Shown: positions 52,529 to 63,086, counted from the stretch's first letter. The stretch: DNA of 64,000 bases from Ceratothoa steindachneri (GCA_963969495.1 OZ018324.1:163130495-163194494); one strand, 5' to 3'. Translations and numbers: made by a program. Notes: a model not told the origin generated them from the sequence alone.

Positions 52529-54357
52529 ATGAAAAAAAACAACAAAAAACCCAACCCCCCAACTTCCCCAAGAAAATCGGCAATAAAAGGAGGGGAGGGA
52601 TCTCCTCCGACAGGTGCCCCTACGACAACCAGGACCTTCTCCATTTCGGAGAGGGACCTGGCTGAGGCTGGTCCATCTGGCCTGGGGACTTCTGCCGGCG
52701 GAGGTGAAAAGCGGGTTCATTCCCCCCCCTCCTCTCCGAAAAAGAAAAAGAAAAAGACTAAAAAGACAAAAAAGACTCGGGGCTCCTCTCCATCCGCGGG
52801 GGCTGCGGGGACGGATGGGTCTGCTGCCACTCTGGCAAGCGACCAAGCCAAGATCGGCACATCCGCCCCCTCTGCCCCCCCGGTTGCGGAGCCCCTGACA
52901 AAGAAGACTAATACCAAGAGTGCACAGGGCGGAGCCTCGATGGCATCGGGGCCCCTCATTCAGAGGTTACCTGGCGTTTTCGAGCCCGCTGGCTTCAAAC
53001 GCTTCCTCGTTATTCGCTCCACTGATGGCACCATGTTGTCCAAGGGCAACATGATCCATCAGAGGAGAGGATTAGCTAGTGCAATTGGTAGAGAGCCGAA
53101 GGTAACCCGTTTCTCGGACGGGAGCCTTCTGGCGAATCCCGCCGAGGCGGCCAAGATTAGTGCTCTTCGGACACTTCATGGCACCCCGGTGAGTGTGACG
53201 CCGCACTCTACCATGAACTTTGTGAAAGGAGTAGTTTATGCGAGGGAACTCGTTGACTACTCCATTGAGGACATCACCTTAGAGCTGGCCGACCATGGGG
53301 CGGTCAGGGTCGAACGTGTGATGAGAAAACAGGGAGGGGCCTCGAGACCCACCCCTACACTCTTCGTCACGTTCGACTGTGACAAGCTTCCTGAGTCGGT
53401 GCGTGCCGGTTGGTACCGCTACCGCGTGAAGGCATTCGTGCCACTGCCGCGGCGGTGCTATTACTGTCACCGCTTCGGCCATACGAATCGCTCATGTAGT
53501 CGGGGTCACCCGAAGTCTGTGTAAATTGCTCCAAGGTCGCACACGATAAGTCCAAATCGTGTGTGGCCAAGTGTGTCAATTGCGGAGAGCCGCACCCTGC
53601 TTCTTCGAAGCAATGTGGTGCATATCTCCTTGAGAAAGAAATCCTGGCCGTTCAGGCCCAGGATCGACTCTCATTCCGCGAGGCAAAGGACTTGGTCCTA
53701 GCGCGCCCGGCTCTGCCTGGGACGTCATATGCCTCAATAGTTAGGAAGGCACCCTCTGCTCCTGGCCCATCCAGGCCAACGAGCACGGTTGTTTCCGCGC
53801 CCATTCGGAGCCCTTCTGCGGGCTCTACCCAACCCGGGCGCTCCCCTGGTAAAGCTGGCGGCAAAAAGGGTTCATACCATGCCCCGGCTAAAACCAGGGC
53901 TCCCCCCTCCTCCCCCAGCGTGACCGTTTCCCGTAAGGCGAAACGGCCACGCGCCTCCACCGAGTCGTTAGACTCACAGGAGGCAACACCCCTGAAGATG
54001 GTCGCTAGGCCATCTTCCGGGGTTCCTAAAGCTGTCCCCCGAAAGGAGGACAGCAACAAAGGAGCTTCGGCTCCTTCGCCCACGCCCCGAGGTGGAGCGA
54101 GTTGCTCGGAGACGGTGGTTCCTCGAAAAGAGGGCCCCCCGCCTCCGAAGCCGCAACGCCCGCCTAAGGTTTCGAGGCGGAGGGAGGAAAAGACTCGCAT
54201 GGCGAGCCCAACCTCCCCCAATAAGTCCTCGAAGGCGACAGCGCCTTCAGCGCTTTGTCCGGCCAACAGCGCCCGGGGTTCTGCCCCCGGGAAGCGTAAG
54301 GCCATTCCCGTGAGGGTCTTCAATTCGAGGAGGGCCCCCGCGTCTCCTCCGAGCTAG
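52529..54357 (+). pseudogene. I-clade ORF1 (Gag-like), shortened and frameshifted
   Basis: ORF1 protein binds the element RNA and is required for retrotransposition. The first frame (52,529-53,524) holds a Lys/Ser/Pro-rich N-terminus, a KFLVIRST-like folded region (about 53,000) and the first zinc knuckle CYYCHRFGHTNRSC (about 53,457-53,498). It stops at 53,524. The second frame (about 53,500-54,357) carries knuckles two and three (third: CVNCGEPHPASSKQC) and a basic Ser/Pro tail, closing at TAG 54,355-54,357. Two decayed copies carry ten extra bases between knuckles one and two, so the split is a 10-base deletion here. A further ~590 bp near the ORF1 start, present in copies at 1.6 and 42.1 kb, is also missing. 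Confidence 0.88.
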
Positions 54358-54368
54358 GCCTGGAGGGC

Positions 54369-57300
54369 ATATTCCTTCAATGGAATTGCCGTGGACTCCG
54401 GGCCAACTGGGAGGAGCTGCGGAGGCTCGTCTCGTCCCGTTCCCCGTTAGCTATTTTTTTGCAGGAGACCATGCTAGGTGCGTGCCCCCTCCCTGCCCTC
54501 CCGGGGTATAAGGGTCTTGCGACTCCACCACCGCGGGATGGCCGGGCTGGGGGATGTGCAGTTTACACCCGGCATGATGTCTCCGTTCTTCCTTTCTCTT
54601 TAGATACCTCCCTTCAGGCAGTGGCTGTGCAGCTGCACCTGGATAGGAGGTATACTATCATTTCTGCGTACATTTCACCGTCAGCTGACTTCGACGCGGG
54701 GGACTTCCGCCGCGTCGTGGCACGGTTGCCGAGGCCCTATCTCTTGCTTGGAGATCTGAACGGCAGGCATCCTCTCTGGGGAGATTACTCCATAAATCCC
54801 AGGGGACAAGTCCTTGCCGATCTGATCGAGTTTACGCATCACTGTCCGAGAACCGCTTCATTTTCTTGCCTTGACCTATCTTTGTGCTCTTCGGATGCAC
54901 AGCCTGATTTTGATTGGGGGGTGGTCGATGACCTCCATGGTAGTGATCACTTTCCCATTCAAATATCATTTTCAGGGCAACTGCCGCCTGAGAGACCACC
55001 TCGGTGGTGCTTGGCGCGGGCGCGGTGGCCTGCATTTCAGGAAATGACTGAATTCTCTATCTCAGTCGAGGAGTTTAGGTCGGTAGATGAGGCCGTTGAG
55101 TTCTTCTCCGGCAACCTCATCGCCGTGGGCCTGACTACTATTCCTAGGACGTCTGGCCGTTTTGCACGCCGACCACTCCCATGGTGGTCGGCCGAGTGTG
55201 AGACGGCCCTCAAACAGAAGCGTTATGCCTACATGCGCTATAAGCGCCGCCCGAACGATTTCACTGTCGCTGAATTTCGTCGGGCTGGTGCTAGGTTCCG
55301 GTATATTTCGAAGCACGCCCGCCGCTCTTCTTGGCGGGCATACGTGTCTTCACTTAACGGGAAGACCCCTTTAGCTGAGGTGTGGAAGCGAGTCAAAAGG
55401 ATTCGGGGCAAGTTCTCGCAGGACCCCCCTCCCGTTCTCCAGGAGAATGGGACCGCAATCTCAGACCCCGCGTCCGTGGCGGAATCCTTAGCGACCGCTT
55501 TTTCCGCATTCTCTAGCCGTGATGCTGCTCCGCCAGCATTCAATGCACGTCGTGATGTCGCGGAAGGCCGCCGGCTGGACTTTACCTCCAGTGGCGGAGA
55601 ACCCTTCAACGACAAGTTTACTGTGAGTGAGTTGCGTTCCGCTCTCGCTTCGTGCGCGGACACCGCCCATGGTCCGGACGATGTCCCGTACGCCATGCTT
55701 CGACACCTGGGTGAGCGAGGCATGGCCTTTCTGTTAGATCTGTTCAACAGGATCTGGGTGGAAGGTCTTCTCCCAGACTCCTGGCGAATCGCTACTGTGC
55801 TCGCCTTTCGCAAACCGGGGAGAGATCACTCTACTCCGACCGGTTTCCGCCCAATCTCTCTAACCTCTTGCGTGTGCAAGTTGATGGAGAAATTGGTAAA
55901 CGTTAGATTAGCTTTTTTCCTGGACAGCGGAGGCCATCTGTCTTCCGCACAGTGCGGCTTCCGCAAGTTCCACTCCACGTCGGATGCTCTGCTCCGACTG
56001 GAAAATGCCGTCTGCGAGGCTTTCCTTCGTAGACAGCACTACGCCACGGTGTTTTTCGATCTGGAGAAGACCTATGATACCGCATGGCGATACGGTATCA
56101 TGGAGACTCTCTACACGATGGGGGCGAGGGGACGCCTCCCAATGTTTATATCTGAATTTTTGCGAGATCGTCGATTCCGCGTACGGGTGGGGGGAGCTCT
56201 CTCCGGCCCAAAGGAGCAGGAAGAGGGTGTCCCGCAGGGAAGTGTCCTCAGTGTCACACTCTTTGCCCTGAGCATCAACGGCATCACCTCGGTGCTGCCG
56301 GAAGATGTTCTCGCTACGCTCTACGTGGACGACCTTTCGATCTCTTTTGGCGCGGCCCAGATGCCAACTCTGGAGCGTCGACTCCAACAGGCATTGAACC
56401 GCGTCTCTCGCTATGCCGAAGCGCACAGGTTTCGGTTTTCTTTGGCCAAGACTAAGGTGGTGCACTTCTGCCGCCATCCACGGCTTCACCCCGACCCAGA
56501 TTTGTTTCTTAATGGGGTGCGCCTGGATGTGGTTGAGTCGCACCGTTTCCTTGGTCTTGTATTCGACCGACGCCTCACCTGGGAGGCTCATATTCGCAGC
56601 CTTAGGGTCTCTTGTACCCGCGCCATGGACATTCTCCGTTCCGTGACGTTCAGCGCTTGGGGCGCTGATAGGGCTACCGCCTTACTTTTTTATCGATCCT
56701 TTGTTCGCTCGAAGCTCGACTACGGATGCGAGTTTTATGCATCCGCAGCCGAGCGTTTATTGCGGAAGGTGGATTCGATCCACCACACCGGCCTTCGCCT
56801 TGCGACCGGTGCCTTCCGCACTTCCCCCATTGAGAGCCTGTTGGTCGATGCTGGGGAGATGCCCCTCGCTCTTCGCCGCGTGCATTGCATCACTCGCCTG
56901 TACGCGCGAGCCCGGCGCCTCCCTCAGTCGCCAACAGCTCTCACTGCATCCGCAGCTGATCTCGATGGTGCCTATGCCGCCGAGAGACGCCAGTCATACC
57001 CTAAGCCCTTTGGGTTTAGGGCCAGGAAACTCCTTCGAGAGGTAGATATAGCTCTCGGGCCGGTGGCGCCCCTGGTTCTGCCCAGGACGCCACCCTGGAG
57101 GGTACCACATTTGGCTATTTGTCGCCACGCCTCTGCTCCCAAAGCTTGTACTGCGCCGGGAGTATTGCGTTCGACCTTTTTAGAGCACACATCGTGTCAC
57201 GCTGGAACCGTGCCAGTGTATACGGATGGCTCCAAGTCCCAAGAGGGGGTCGGCTTCCACGCCGTATCCCCTCTGTTTGAAGTCAGCGCGGCTCTACCAG

Positions 57301-58052
57301 GCGCTGCGTCTGTCTTCACGGCCGAGCTGGTGGCAATACACCACTCGGTACGGGAGATTACGCGACGTGCCCGGTTCGGAGACCGGATTGTGATCTATAG
57401 CGACTCACAAAGCGCCCTGAGTGCTCTCGGGGCATTGGAATCTCCGCATCCCCTGGTTCGCGATATCCGTGACGCCACGGTTTTGGCGAGCCGGGCAGAT
57501 GTCGAGATTATCTTCTGCTGGGTTCCTGGATATGTGGGAATTGCGGGGAATGAGCGCGCCGATGAGGGCGCCAAAGAGTCCGCGAGGACTCTGCGACCGG
57601 ACCAGCGTTTCGCTCTTCCTCACACCGACTACATGGCAGGAATACGGGCAGCTCTTCGGACTGCTTGGCAAAGAAGATGGGAGACGGTCGAAGGGAACTT
57701 AAAGTTGCGTGCCATTGCGCCGCGACTGTTCCCATGGACCTATCCCCCAATGCCGCGGCGGCTTCAGGTTGCTTTCTGTCGTCTCCGAATCGGACACACT
57801 CGTGTGACGCATCGCTATCTGGTGGAGCGCTCGCCTGCGCCCTATTGCAACGACTGCGTCGTCCCCCAGACTGTTCGGCATATTCTTGTCGAATGTCCCA
57901 GTCTGGGTGATCTTCGCGCACGACACCTGTCCCGGTACCGGGATGGGCGGGGTCGCTGCCGCCTGTCCCTTGTACTCGGGACGAGTGCGTGCACTTTGAC
58001 TGGTGGACTTGCTAACTTTTTGGGGGAGGCCGGCCTTCTCCCTTTTTTTTAA
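54369..58052 (+). CDS. I-clade ORF2 polyprotein: endonuclease, RT, RNase H
   Basis: One open frame of about 1,228 codons makes the enzyme that nicks target DNA and copies element RNA into it. Numbering residues from 54,459: the APE-type endonuclease begins upstream (FLQWNCRGL, about 54,372) and includes LLLGDLNGRHP (95-105) and SDHFPI (162-167). RT has FRPISLTS, FFDLEKTYDTAW (D534), VPQGS and YVDD (622-625). RNase H has D923 (VYTDGS), E956 (FTAEL), D982 (YSDSQ) and D1035 (ERADEG), so its DEDD set is complete. A CCHC motif follows (CNDC...H...C from 1130). The frame is open from 54,300, just after TAA at 54,297, and overlaps the end of ORF1. The first in-frame ATG is 54,471, inside the endonuclease, so I start at the conserved region. 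All catalytic residues I can check are present; T replaces the A of FDLEKAYD seen in copy 1. Confidence 0.95.
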   Translation: MFLQWNCRGLRANWEELRRLVSSRSPLAIFLQETMLGACPLPALPGYKGLATPPPRDGRAGGCAVYTRHDVSVLPFSLDTSLQAVAVQLHLDRRYTIISAYISPSADFDAGDFRRVVARLPRPYLLLGDLNGRHPLWGDYSINPRGQVLADLIEFTHHCPRTASFSCLDLSLCSSDAQPDFDWGVVDDLHGSDHFPIQISFSGQLPPERPPRWCLARARWPAFQEMTEFSISVEEFRSVDEAVEFFSGNLIAVGLTTIPRTSGRFARRPLPWWSAECETALKQKRYAYMRYKRRPNDFTVAEFRRAGARFRYISKHARRSSWRAYVSSLNGKTPLAEVWKRVKRIRGKFSQDPPPVLQENGTAISDPASVAESLATAFSAFSSRDAAPPAFNARRDVAEGRRLDFTSSGGEPFNDKFTVSELRSALASCADTAHGPDDVPYAMLRHLGERGMAFLLDLFNRIWVEGLLPDSWRIATVLAFRKPGRDHSTPTGFRPISLTSCVCKLMEKLVNVRLAFFLDSGGHLSSAQCGFRKFHSTSDALLRLENAVCEAFLRRQHYATVFFDLEKTYDTAWRYGIMETLYTMGARGRLPMFISEFLRDRRFRVRVGGALSGPKEQEEGVPQGSVLSVTLFALSINGITSVLPEDVLATLYVDDLSISFGAAQMPTLERRLQQALNRVSRYAEAHRFRFSLAKTKVVHFCRHPRLHPDPDLFLNGVRLDVVESHRFLGLVFDRRLTWEAHIRSLRVSCTRAMDILRSVTFSAWGADRATALLFYRSFVRSKLDYGCEFYASAAERLLRKVDSIHHTGLRLATGAFRTSPIESLLVDAGEMPLALRRVHCITRLYARARRLPQSPTALTASAADLDGAYAAERRQSYPKPFGFRARKLLREVDIALGPVAPLVLPRTPPWRVPHLAICRHASAPKACTAPGVLRSTFLEHTSCHAGTVPVYTDGSKSQEGVGFHAVSPLFEVSAALPGAASVFTAELVAIHHSVREITRRARFGDRIVIYSDSQSALSALGALESPHPLVRDIRDATVLASRADVEIIFCWVPGYVGIAGNERADEGAKESARTLRPDQRFALPHTDYMAGIRAALRTAWQRRWETVEGNLKLRAIAPRLFPWTYPPMPRRLQVAFCRLRIGHTRVTHRYLVERSPAPYCNDCVVPQTVRHILVECPSLGDLRARHLSRYRDGRGRCRLSLVLGTSACTLTGGLANFLGEAGLLPFF

Positions 58053-58237
58053 CCAGGCTTAATTTTTTTGTTGTTGTTGTTGTTTTTGTTATTGTTTTGT
58101 TATTGTTATTTCTTTTTTGTTGTTCCCTGTTCCATTTTTTGAAGTAGCCTAGAACTAGGCTGTTTGTTTACGGCGACTTATGCCTAAGTCGGCAGTCGCC
58201 AGATAGCCCCTTAAATAAAAAAATTAAAAAAATAAAA
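58053..58237 (+). other. I-clade 3' UTR and A-rich tail
   Basis: It contains a TTG/TTGTT-rich tract, then AGTAGCCTAGAACTAGGCT (a short palindrome-like stem), GCGACTTATGCC and CGCCAGATAG. The last two blocks are conserved in the 3' ends at 0.9, 22.95 and 29.5 kb. The stem and terminal block are likely to be recognised by the element's own RT, by analogy with other non-LTR elements. It ends in an A-rich run. Confidence 0.7.
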
Positions 58238-59166
58238 TGTTTCTGTTTCTCTTTCTTTTCATTTCAAATTGCTTTTCCTTTTCACGTGCTATTGCTTCAT
58301 GTTGTAAAAGTTTTTTATCCGCGCCAGCCATTCTTTCTTTTTGTCTCATTTGTCTTTGCAAAATTAGGAGTTCTTTATCTTCATCAATGTCTATCAAATT
58401 GAGCGCATCAGCATCAGCTATATCAACTAAATTATCCGAATTCTGTTTCCATTCCATTTGTTTATTCAATAAATTTTGAGTTTTTTTTTCTTTTTTTCTT
58501 TGTTTTTCTTTAATTTTAACCATTCATCATACATTACTTTTAATTTTTTATTACATATTTTTTAAGCGATGTTGGAATACGTGCTTTTTTCCAGACTTGC
58601 AAGACATCTTTGGCAGTAGATGTTAGAGCTTTATGAACGGTTTTTGATGGAAGAACAGATGTTTTTAATGCTTCTATTGGCTGACAAATTAGCCATATAC
58701 CTGTAGCACTTCTAGTGTGATGATCTAAATGAGCCATTTTTCAGTATTTTTGAGATAAAAAGAGACGTGAAATTATAACCTCCACCGGTGATAGCTGTGA
58801 GGGTACTGAGCATTGGAGCACTGACTAACTGCAATGCTATTGGGCTGAAGGCGGATGGGGATAGGGGTGATGGAACAGGATGTCCTTCCAATTACAGAGG
58901 CAAAATTCTTCAGTAATGAAGAATATAAATAATATACTTAAATTAGTAGTCCAGTTTTACATAAATGTATTTTACTGAAATCACAGAAAAAAAGAAATCA
59001 TAAAACTTTGAATTATGGTAGCCACCCCACCTTTTTTTTCACTGACAAAAAAATTTACTCGCATTGTTTTTATGCCATAAATAATCAGATTAGGGGGTGC
59101 CCCAAAAAATCTGAGGTCAACATTTTTGTATCCCTCTAATACATGTATATACGTTTCAATATTACT

Positions 59167-61727
59167 CTATTTACAGGCATTTGTTATACTGGTAGCTTTC
59201 TTCATTTGCAATTTTGTCAATGTATAGGTTCGGCCCATAATGGTTGTTGGGCTAACGATCATTAACACATCACTAGCATCGAGAGGAAGTTCATCAGGTG
59301 ATGCAGGATACACAAACGAGTTGGCAGGGCTGTGTGGGTGAAGGAAGCTCAACTGAACTTCATTCTCTCGTACTTGACCTCCATATCACAAGCAAGATCC
59401 AGTGTTCATCATAGATAGCTAAACAGAACCATTTTATAGATGCCAATGGAATTGTGCTGTTTTGAAGAATAGAGGTTCTTTCCAATCTTGTGATAGTTGA
59501 AGTCAAATATGCACTAACTTCCAAGACTTCCTCACTGAGAGCCTTGATGCAATGGATCTTCTGTGTTCCTTATAAAGCAAATATGTATACATTAGGTACA
59601 TAATTATATTCTAAGCTTTCAGTTTGCTAAGTTATTATTTAAGAAAGAAGATTATTAAACAAGAACATCTTAAATCTTATCAATCCATAAATTATAAATC
59701 TATCTTTCTTTGTTCATCTTTAGAGTGGCACTTCCCACTTAAACCTTTTCCCTTACAGGGGCAAGAAAAATTAGTTATTGGTAGGAGTAGTTCACTAAAT
59801 TACTAAGTGACTATGTGACTTTAATAACTAAATGGCTAGGTGACCAGGTTACCTGGAATGTTTCTTGCATTGTCAAAGCGCTTGACCAACTTCTGTCTGT
59901 GAGCTTCATGTTCTGATGTGAAGGTGAAGGGAATTGAAGGAAGAGCTTTTACTGCAAAATTGACGAGTGCCTTAGGGTCTAGAATAGGTTCAGCATTCCC
60001 ATTTTCTGAAGGCTTGTTCTGGCAGCTAACCTCTTCACAGTTCCACCAATGCCATCACAGGGTCCTTTACCATGGCTTGTTGCAAAGAAATGCCATTCTG
60101 CTTCAATATCAAAATCATTCTTGTGGTAGCAAAGGTTAATGAAGTTCTTGCGATTCTTATATTGGGCATCACACCCATCACTGAAGTAGAATATTTTTGT
60201 GATTTTATGAGATGACTTTAAGAAATTTATTAGCCTTGTTTGAAAAATGTGAACTGTGATGACATCATGCTGATTACAGTCAGAAATTTCTAAAAACTTT
60301 GGTGTTGTAACTCATTGTTTTTACACGGTAGTAAACAACAAATGGATGTAGTGATGCTTGGCAATTATTTCAATGAAATGACTGGGCTGTATCTTGCTAA
60401 ATAAAAGAATAATTCTCTGAAGAGTCCGCCACAATTACAAATTCACCTTCACTTAGTTCTTGCTTCTTTTCTTGTTTAAAACTACTTTGAGCTTTGGCAA
60501 TGAAATCATGTTGCAGGAGATCTGTTAATTTTGTTCATGAAATATAGAATAAATCTTCTGCTGTTAATTTTTTATATTCTAAAGTTGATCTGTCTGTTTT
60601 AACCCACTGCCTAAGCTCAATCTCATCAAGTCCCTTTCTGTCAAACACTTTATCTAATAAATCCAAAAATTCTTCCTTTGGGAGCATTGTTCACATTCAC
60701 CAAAATAGCACTTTCCTTGAGGTGGTTTGCACTGGAGAAGGGCGAGGCAATGTCTATAATTTGAAATATAATTAGTATTTAGGGTATCATCAGAAGTGTC
60801 CAGTGTTTCTTGAGGCTGAAACACAGATTTAACAGCTGCCATACTTAGTTTCACATTTTGATGTTTAGTACACACACACACACACATGCAGAATGTGTGC
60901 CACTGGCTCCTGGCTACACGCATTCTTTTGGCCTCATCTCTGCAAACTTTGAGAATCCAATCTTTGGTTCTGGATACTTGCCTTTGAAGTCTTCATATAC
61001 CTCTTTCAGATTGTTAAGTACAAGAAATTTTTGCTTCCTTTCACAACAGCCATCAGCGCCTCTTACTGAGACGTAGTCTTTTAAACCTGGCAGTTCTCTA
61101 CTGATGTCTGGTGATTTTCAGAAGTATCTAACTTTACTAGCAATGTCCCTGTCCAGCCTTTGCCCCAACTTTAGATTTACCAAATGTTTTGCTTGTCAAA
61201 CCATGTATTGTGAGCAATTAAAAGTGTTCAATATTTCTCATTTGGTCCAGGTTTTTGGTAGGACAGAGAGGATGGTCAATTTTTCACTTCTCTCTCCATT
61301 AGCAAATTTATGTTTTAGCTGTTGAATAATTTCTGTTTCTGTATTAATGTCTTTAGTCATTTCCAGATGAAATTTCTATACTACCTACACTTTCAAATTG
61401 CTTCTTACTTGAATGAATTTCTTCTTTGTGTACTGCTTGCTTTGTGATGCTTTAGCTTTTTGCAACGGGGACTCTGCTATTGTGACCAAAGAGGTTTTGA
61501 AGTTCATACTCCTTTTCTAATTCAATATCACATTGCGATGGAGTGAACTTTTGAGATCCAGTGTGTGAAGATGAAGCCTTTAGCAATAAATTTCAACCAG
61601 TAAGACATACTTTATGCTGTGCCATCAGATTGTAAGCAAGATTGCTTTCTATTAATTCTTCAGGTACAAAATGAAGTCCTTTAGTCATTTTTTTCTTGTG
61701 TCTTTTAAAAGGGTCACAGCAATAACA
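59167..61727 (-). pseudogene. Outer-transposon gene, probable transposase, decayed
   Basis: Reading leftwards: a possible acceptor TTTTTTTCCAG, then CYCCDPFKRHKKKMTKGLH (about 61,725, a likely Cys/His finger); LPKTWTK (about 61,240); IGFSKFAEMRPKECV (about 60,950); GKCYFGECEQC (about 60,720); QWVKTDRSTLE (about 60,605); EGEFVIVADSSENYSFI (about 60,445); FYFSDGCDAQYKNRKNF (about 60,190); WHFFATSHGKGPCDGIGGT (about 60,100); EHEAHRQKL (about 59,910); and finally MSFLHPHSPANSF to a TAG at 59,167-59,169. I know this motif order from repeated uncharacterised proteins in arthropods and cnidarians. VADSSENY and FSDG carry Asp residues that could be catalytic, which is an inference. It has stops and frameshifts, and part of the C-terminal region (59,390-59,830) is degraded or intronic. 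Confidence 0.7.
60870..60886. repeat. (AC)n microsatellite
   Basis: About eight AC units inside the outer-transposon gene remnant, at the SACVCVCT-like reading. Confidence 0.9.
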
Positions 61728-62115
61728 CTGGAAAAAAATAAAAAGGGCCACATTAGTGTGAAGAAATATGTATAATATAGTTTAGTTGTTCATGCACTAA
61801 TCCCATTGCATAATATTACAAACTTTTATTCACCTTCTGCTTCCTAGCTAATTACATTTGAGTTATTAGTCCAGTTATTAGTTATTAGTCTATTAATTCT
61901 TCAGGTACAAAATGAAGTCCTTTAGTCATTTTTTTCTTGTGTCTTTTAAAAGGGTCACAGCAATAACACTGGAAAAAAATAAAAAGGGCCACATTAGTGT
62001 GAAGAAATATGTATAATATAGTTTAGTTGTTCATGCACTAATCCCATTGCATAATATTACAAACTTTTATTCACCTTCTGCTTCCTAGCTAATTACATTT
62101 GAGTTATTAGTCCAG
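61651..62115. repeat. 241-bp tandem duplication
   Basis: 61,651-61,891 and 61,892-62,115 are almost identical (start ATTAATTCTTCAGGTACAAA at 61,651 and 61,892). The unit spans the 5' coding exon edge of the outer-transposon gene and adjoining intron. The near identity implies it is recent. Confidence 0.95.
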
Positions 62116-63086
62116 GATAAAAAATTATCAATTATTCAGATTAACTTTAGATGTAATTTAACTAGTATGAATAACTAGATTGAAAAGAAATGCCAGGAAT
62201 TGGGAAAATAAAGTTACTCATGTGTACAATAGTGACATCATTTCACCAGGCATAATTAATAATCAAAAGGCAACACAGATATTTGATAAGCAGAATGTTA
62301 GGATTAAATGTATATAATTTGCAATATAACGTTGTAAATATGAAAAATATGAAAGGAAATAGTTTAAGGTATAAAGGTAAGAAGAAGAAAGAACTGAATA
62401 CAAAGAGGTCTTACCAAGCTAAGATGGTGATACTCCTCACTAGGTCACACTCTCACATTGACTGAGAGTAGAGCTGTAGACTAAAGTTACTATCCTGGTC
62501 ATCCCATTGACAAGTCAATTCATGTTTCAACTGGTATTATTGGAGCACAACAGTTACTCAACTTATTTTGTCTTGTTCATTCAAATTTGTTTTATATATT
62601 ATAGGAATAATTCCTGTAATTATATGAAGAATGTTATAAATGATATATTTTTTCCCTAATAATTACCAAACATAATTTTCTTAGTATTTAGATTAAAATT
62701 TTACTAAACATCAATGTGATTAACAAAGTTGATATCACTCATGAAAATAAAACTTAAAATAGAAGTCACTTGTATAGGTCTATGGTAATTACTAGCTAGG
62801 CTTAGATGGGGGAGGGGGTTGTTTGTGGGAGACCCCCTCCCATCCTGTTGATGGAGAATATTTTACATTTGAAAGTAAAAAAACAACAACAAAGATTTGT
62901 TACCCTTTCCTTACTTTGTGTGAATGTCTATAAAATTTAGCATTTTATATTTTTTCTTTCAGCTTCAAAATCATACTTTTAGTCTTGCAGGCACTCATTT
63001 AGGACTTCACCATGACCATTTTGCTTCCCCCTGAATGGTATCCCCCCAAAAAACTGGAGGGCTGGTTATGCCCATGGTAATTACAA
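62116..63086. other. Outer transposon, non-coding part
   Basis: AT-rich interior between the gene remnant and the right inverted repeat. No motif recognised; a 5' exon of the gene would be expected here, but I cannot place it. Confidence 0.5.

Larger units (their letters stand above)
51989..58237 (+). mobile_element. I-clade non-LTR retrotransposon, near-full-length young copy
   Basis: It is bounded by the direct repeat TGTTTCTGTTTCTC (51,975-51,988 and 58,238-58,251), a 14-bp target duplication. The order is 5' UTR (51,989-52,528), ORF1, ORF2, 3' UTR and an A-rich tail (TAAATAAAAAAATTAAAA). The unit is GC-rich and CG-rich against an AT-rich host, unlike older copies. C-terminal RNase H, the ORF2 CCHC and three ORF1 knuckles point to the I clade (I/Nimb-like). 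It inserted into the transposase-like gene, and the host reading resumes at 51,974. Confidence 0.96.
48992..58737 (-). pseudogene. Transposase-like gene broken by two insertions
   Basis: The minus-strand pieces, in order, are 58,737-58,252 (MAHLDHHTRSATGIW..., then a Lys/Glu-rich coiled stretch); 51,974-51,456 (Ser-rich, then INWDGKLEDITGEEVVDRLP); 51,450-50,885 (RCMCFDTTASNAGRRNGAC, LACRHHI, SGPNIQLFKRF, then CHRERWLAKMIYS and DICCFAVEIYV); and 49,578-48,992 (VKSWFTPPAP, HLWYLSEELIALALFDE). I recall this order from uncharacterised transposon proteins of arthropods and Hydra. WDGKL, CFDTTASN and a later Glu could be a DDE-type triad, which is an inference. A stop and one-base deletion near 51,320-51,340, a stop near 58,538 and a frameshift near 49,455 add to the two insertions. 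Confidence 0.7.
48731..59138 (-). mobile_element. hAT-like DNA transposon nested in the outer element
   Basis: The left end TAGGGTGATGCAAAAA (from 48,731) and right end inverted TAGAGGGATACAAAAA (from 59,138) match at 12 of 16 bases, and both fit the hAT terminal rule YARNG. Flanking octamers ATATATAT and ATACATGT agree at six of eight. The unit holds one minus-strand gene remnant (48,992-58,737). Without its two insertions it is about 2.8 kb. The hAT assignment rests on the termini only. Confidence 0.6.

Noticed and set aside
53652..54323. 223-codon minus-strand frame (and others at 55,238-55,813, 55,908-56,591, 57,508-57,921)
   Set aside because: They are antisense shadows of the GC-rich retrotransposon ORFs, which have full domain support on the + strand.
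54320..54345. Slippery heptamer for -1 frameshifting at the ORF1/ORF2 overlap
   Set aside because: GGGCCCCCG is suggestive, but it does not match X XXY YYZ in the ORF1 frame; the mechanism is left undecided.
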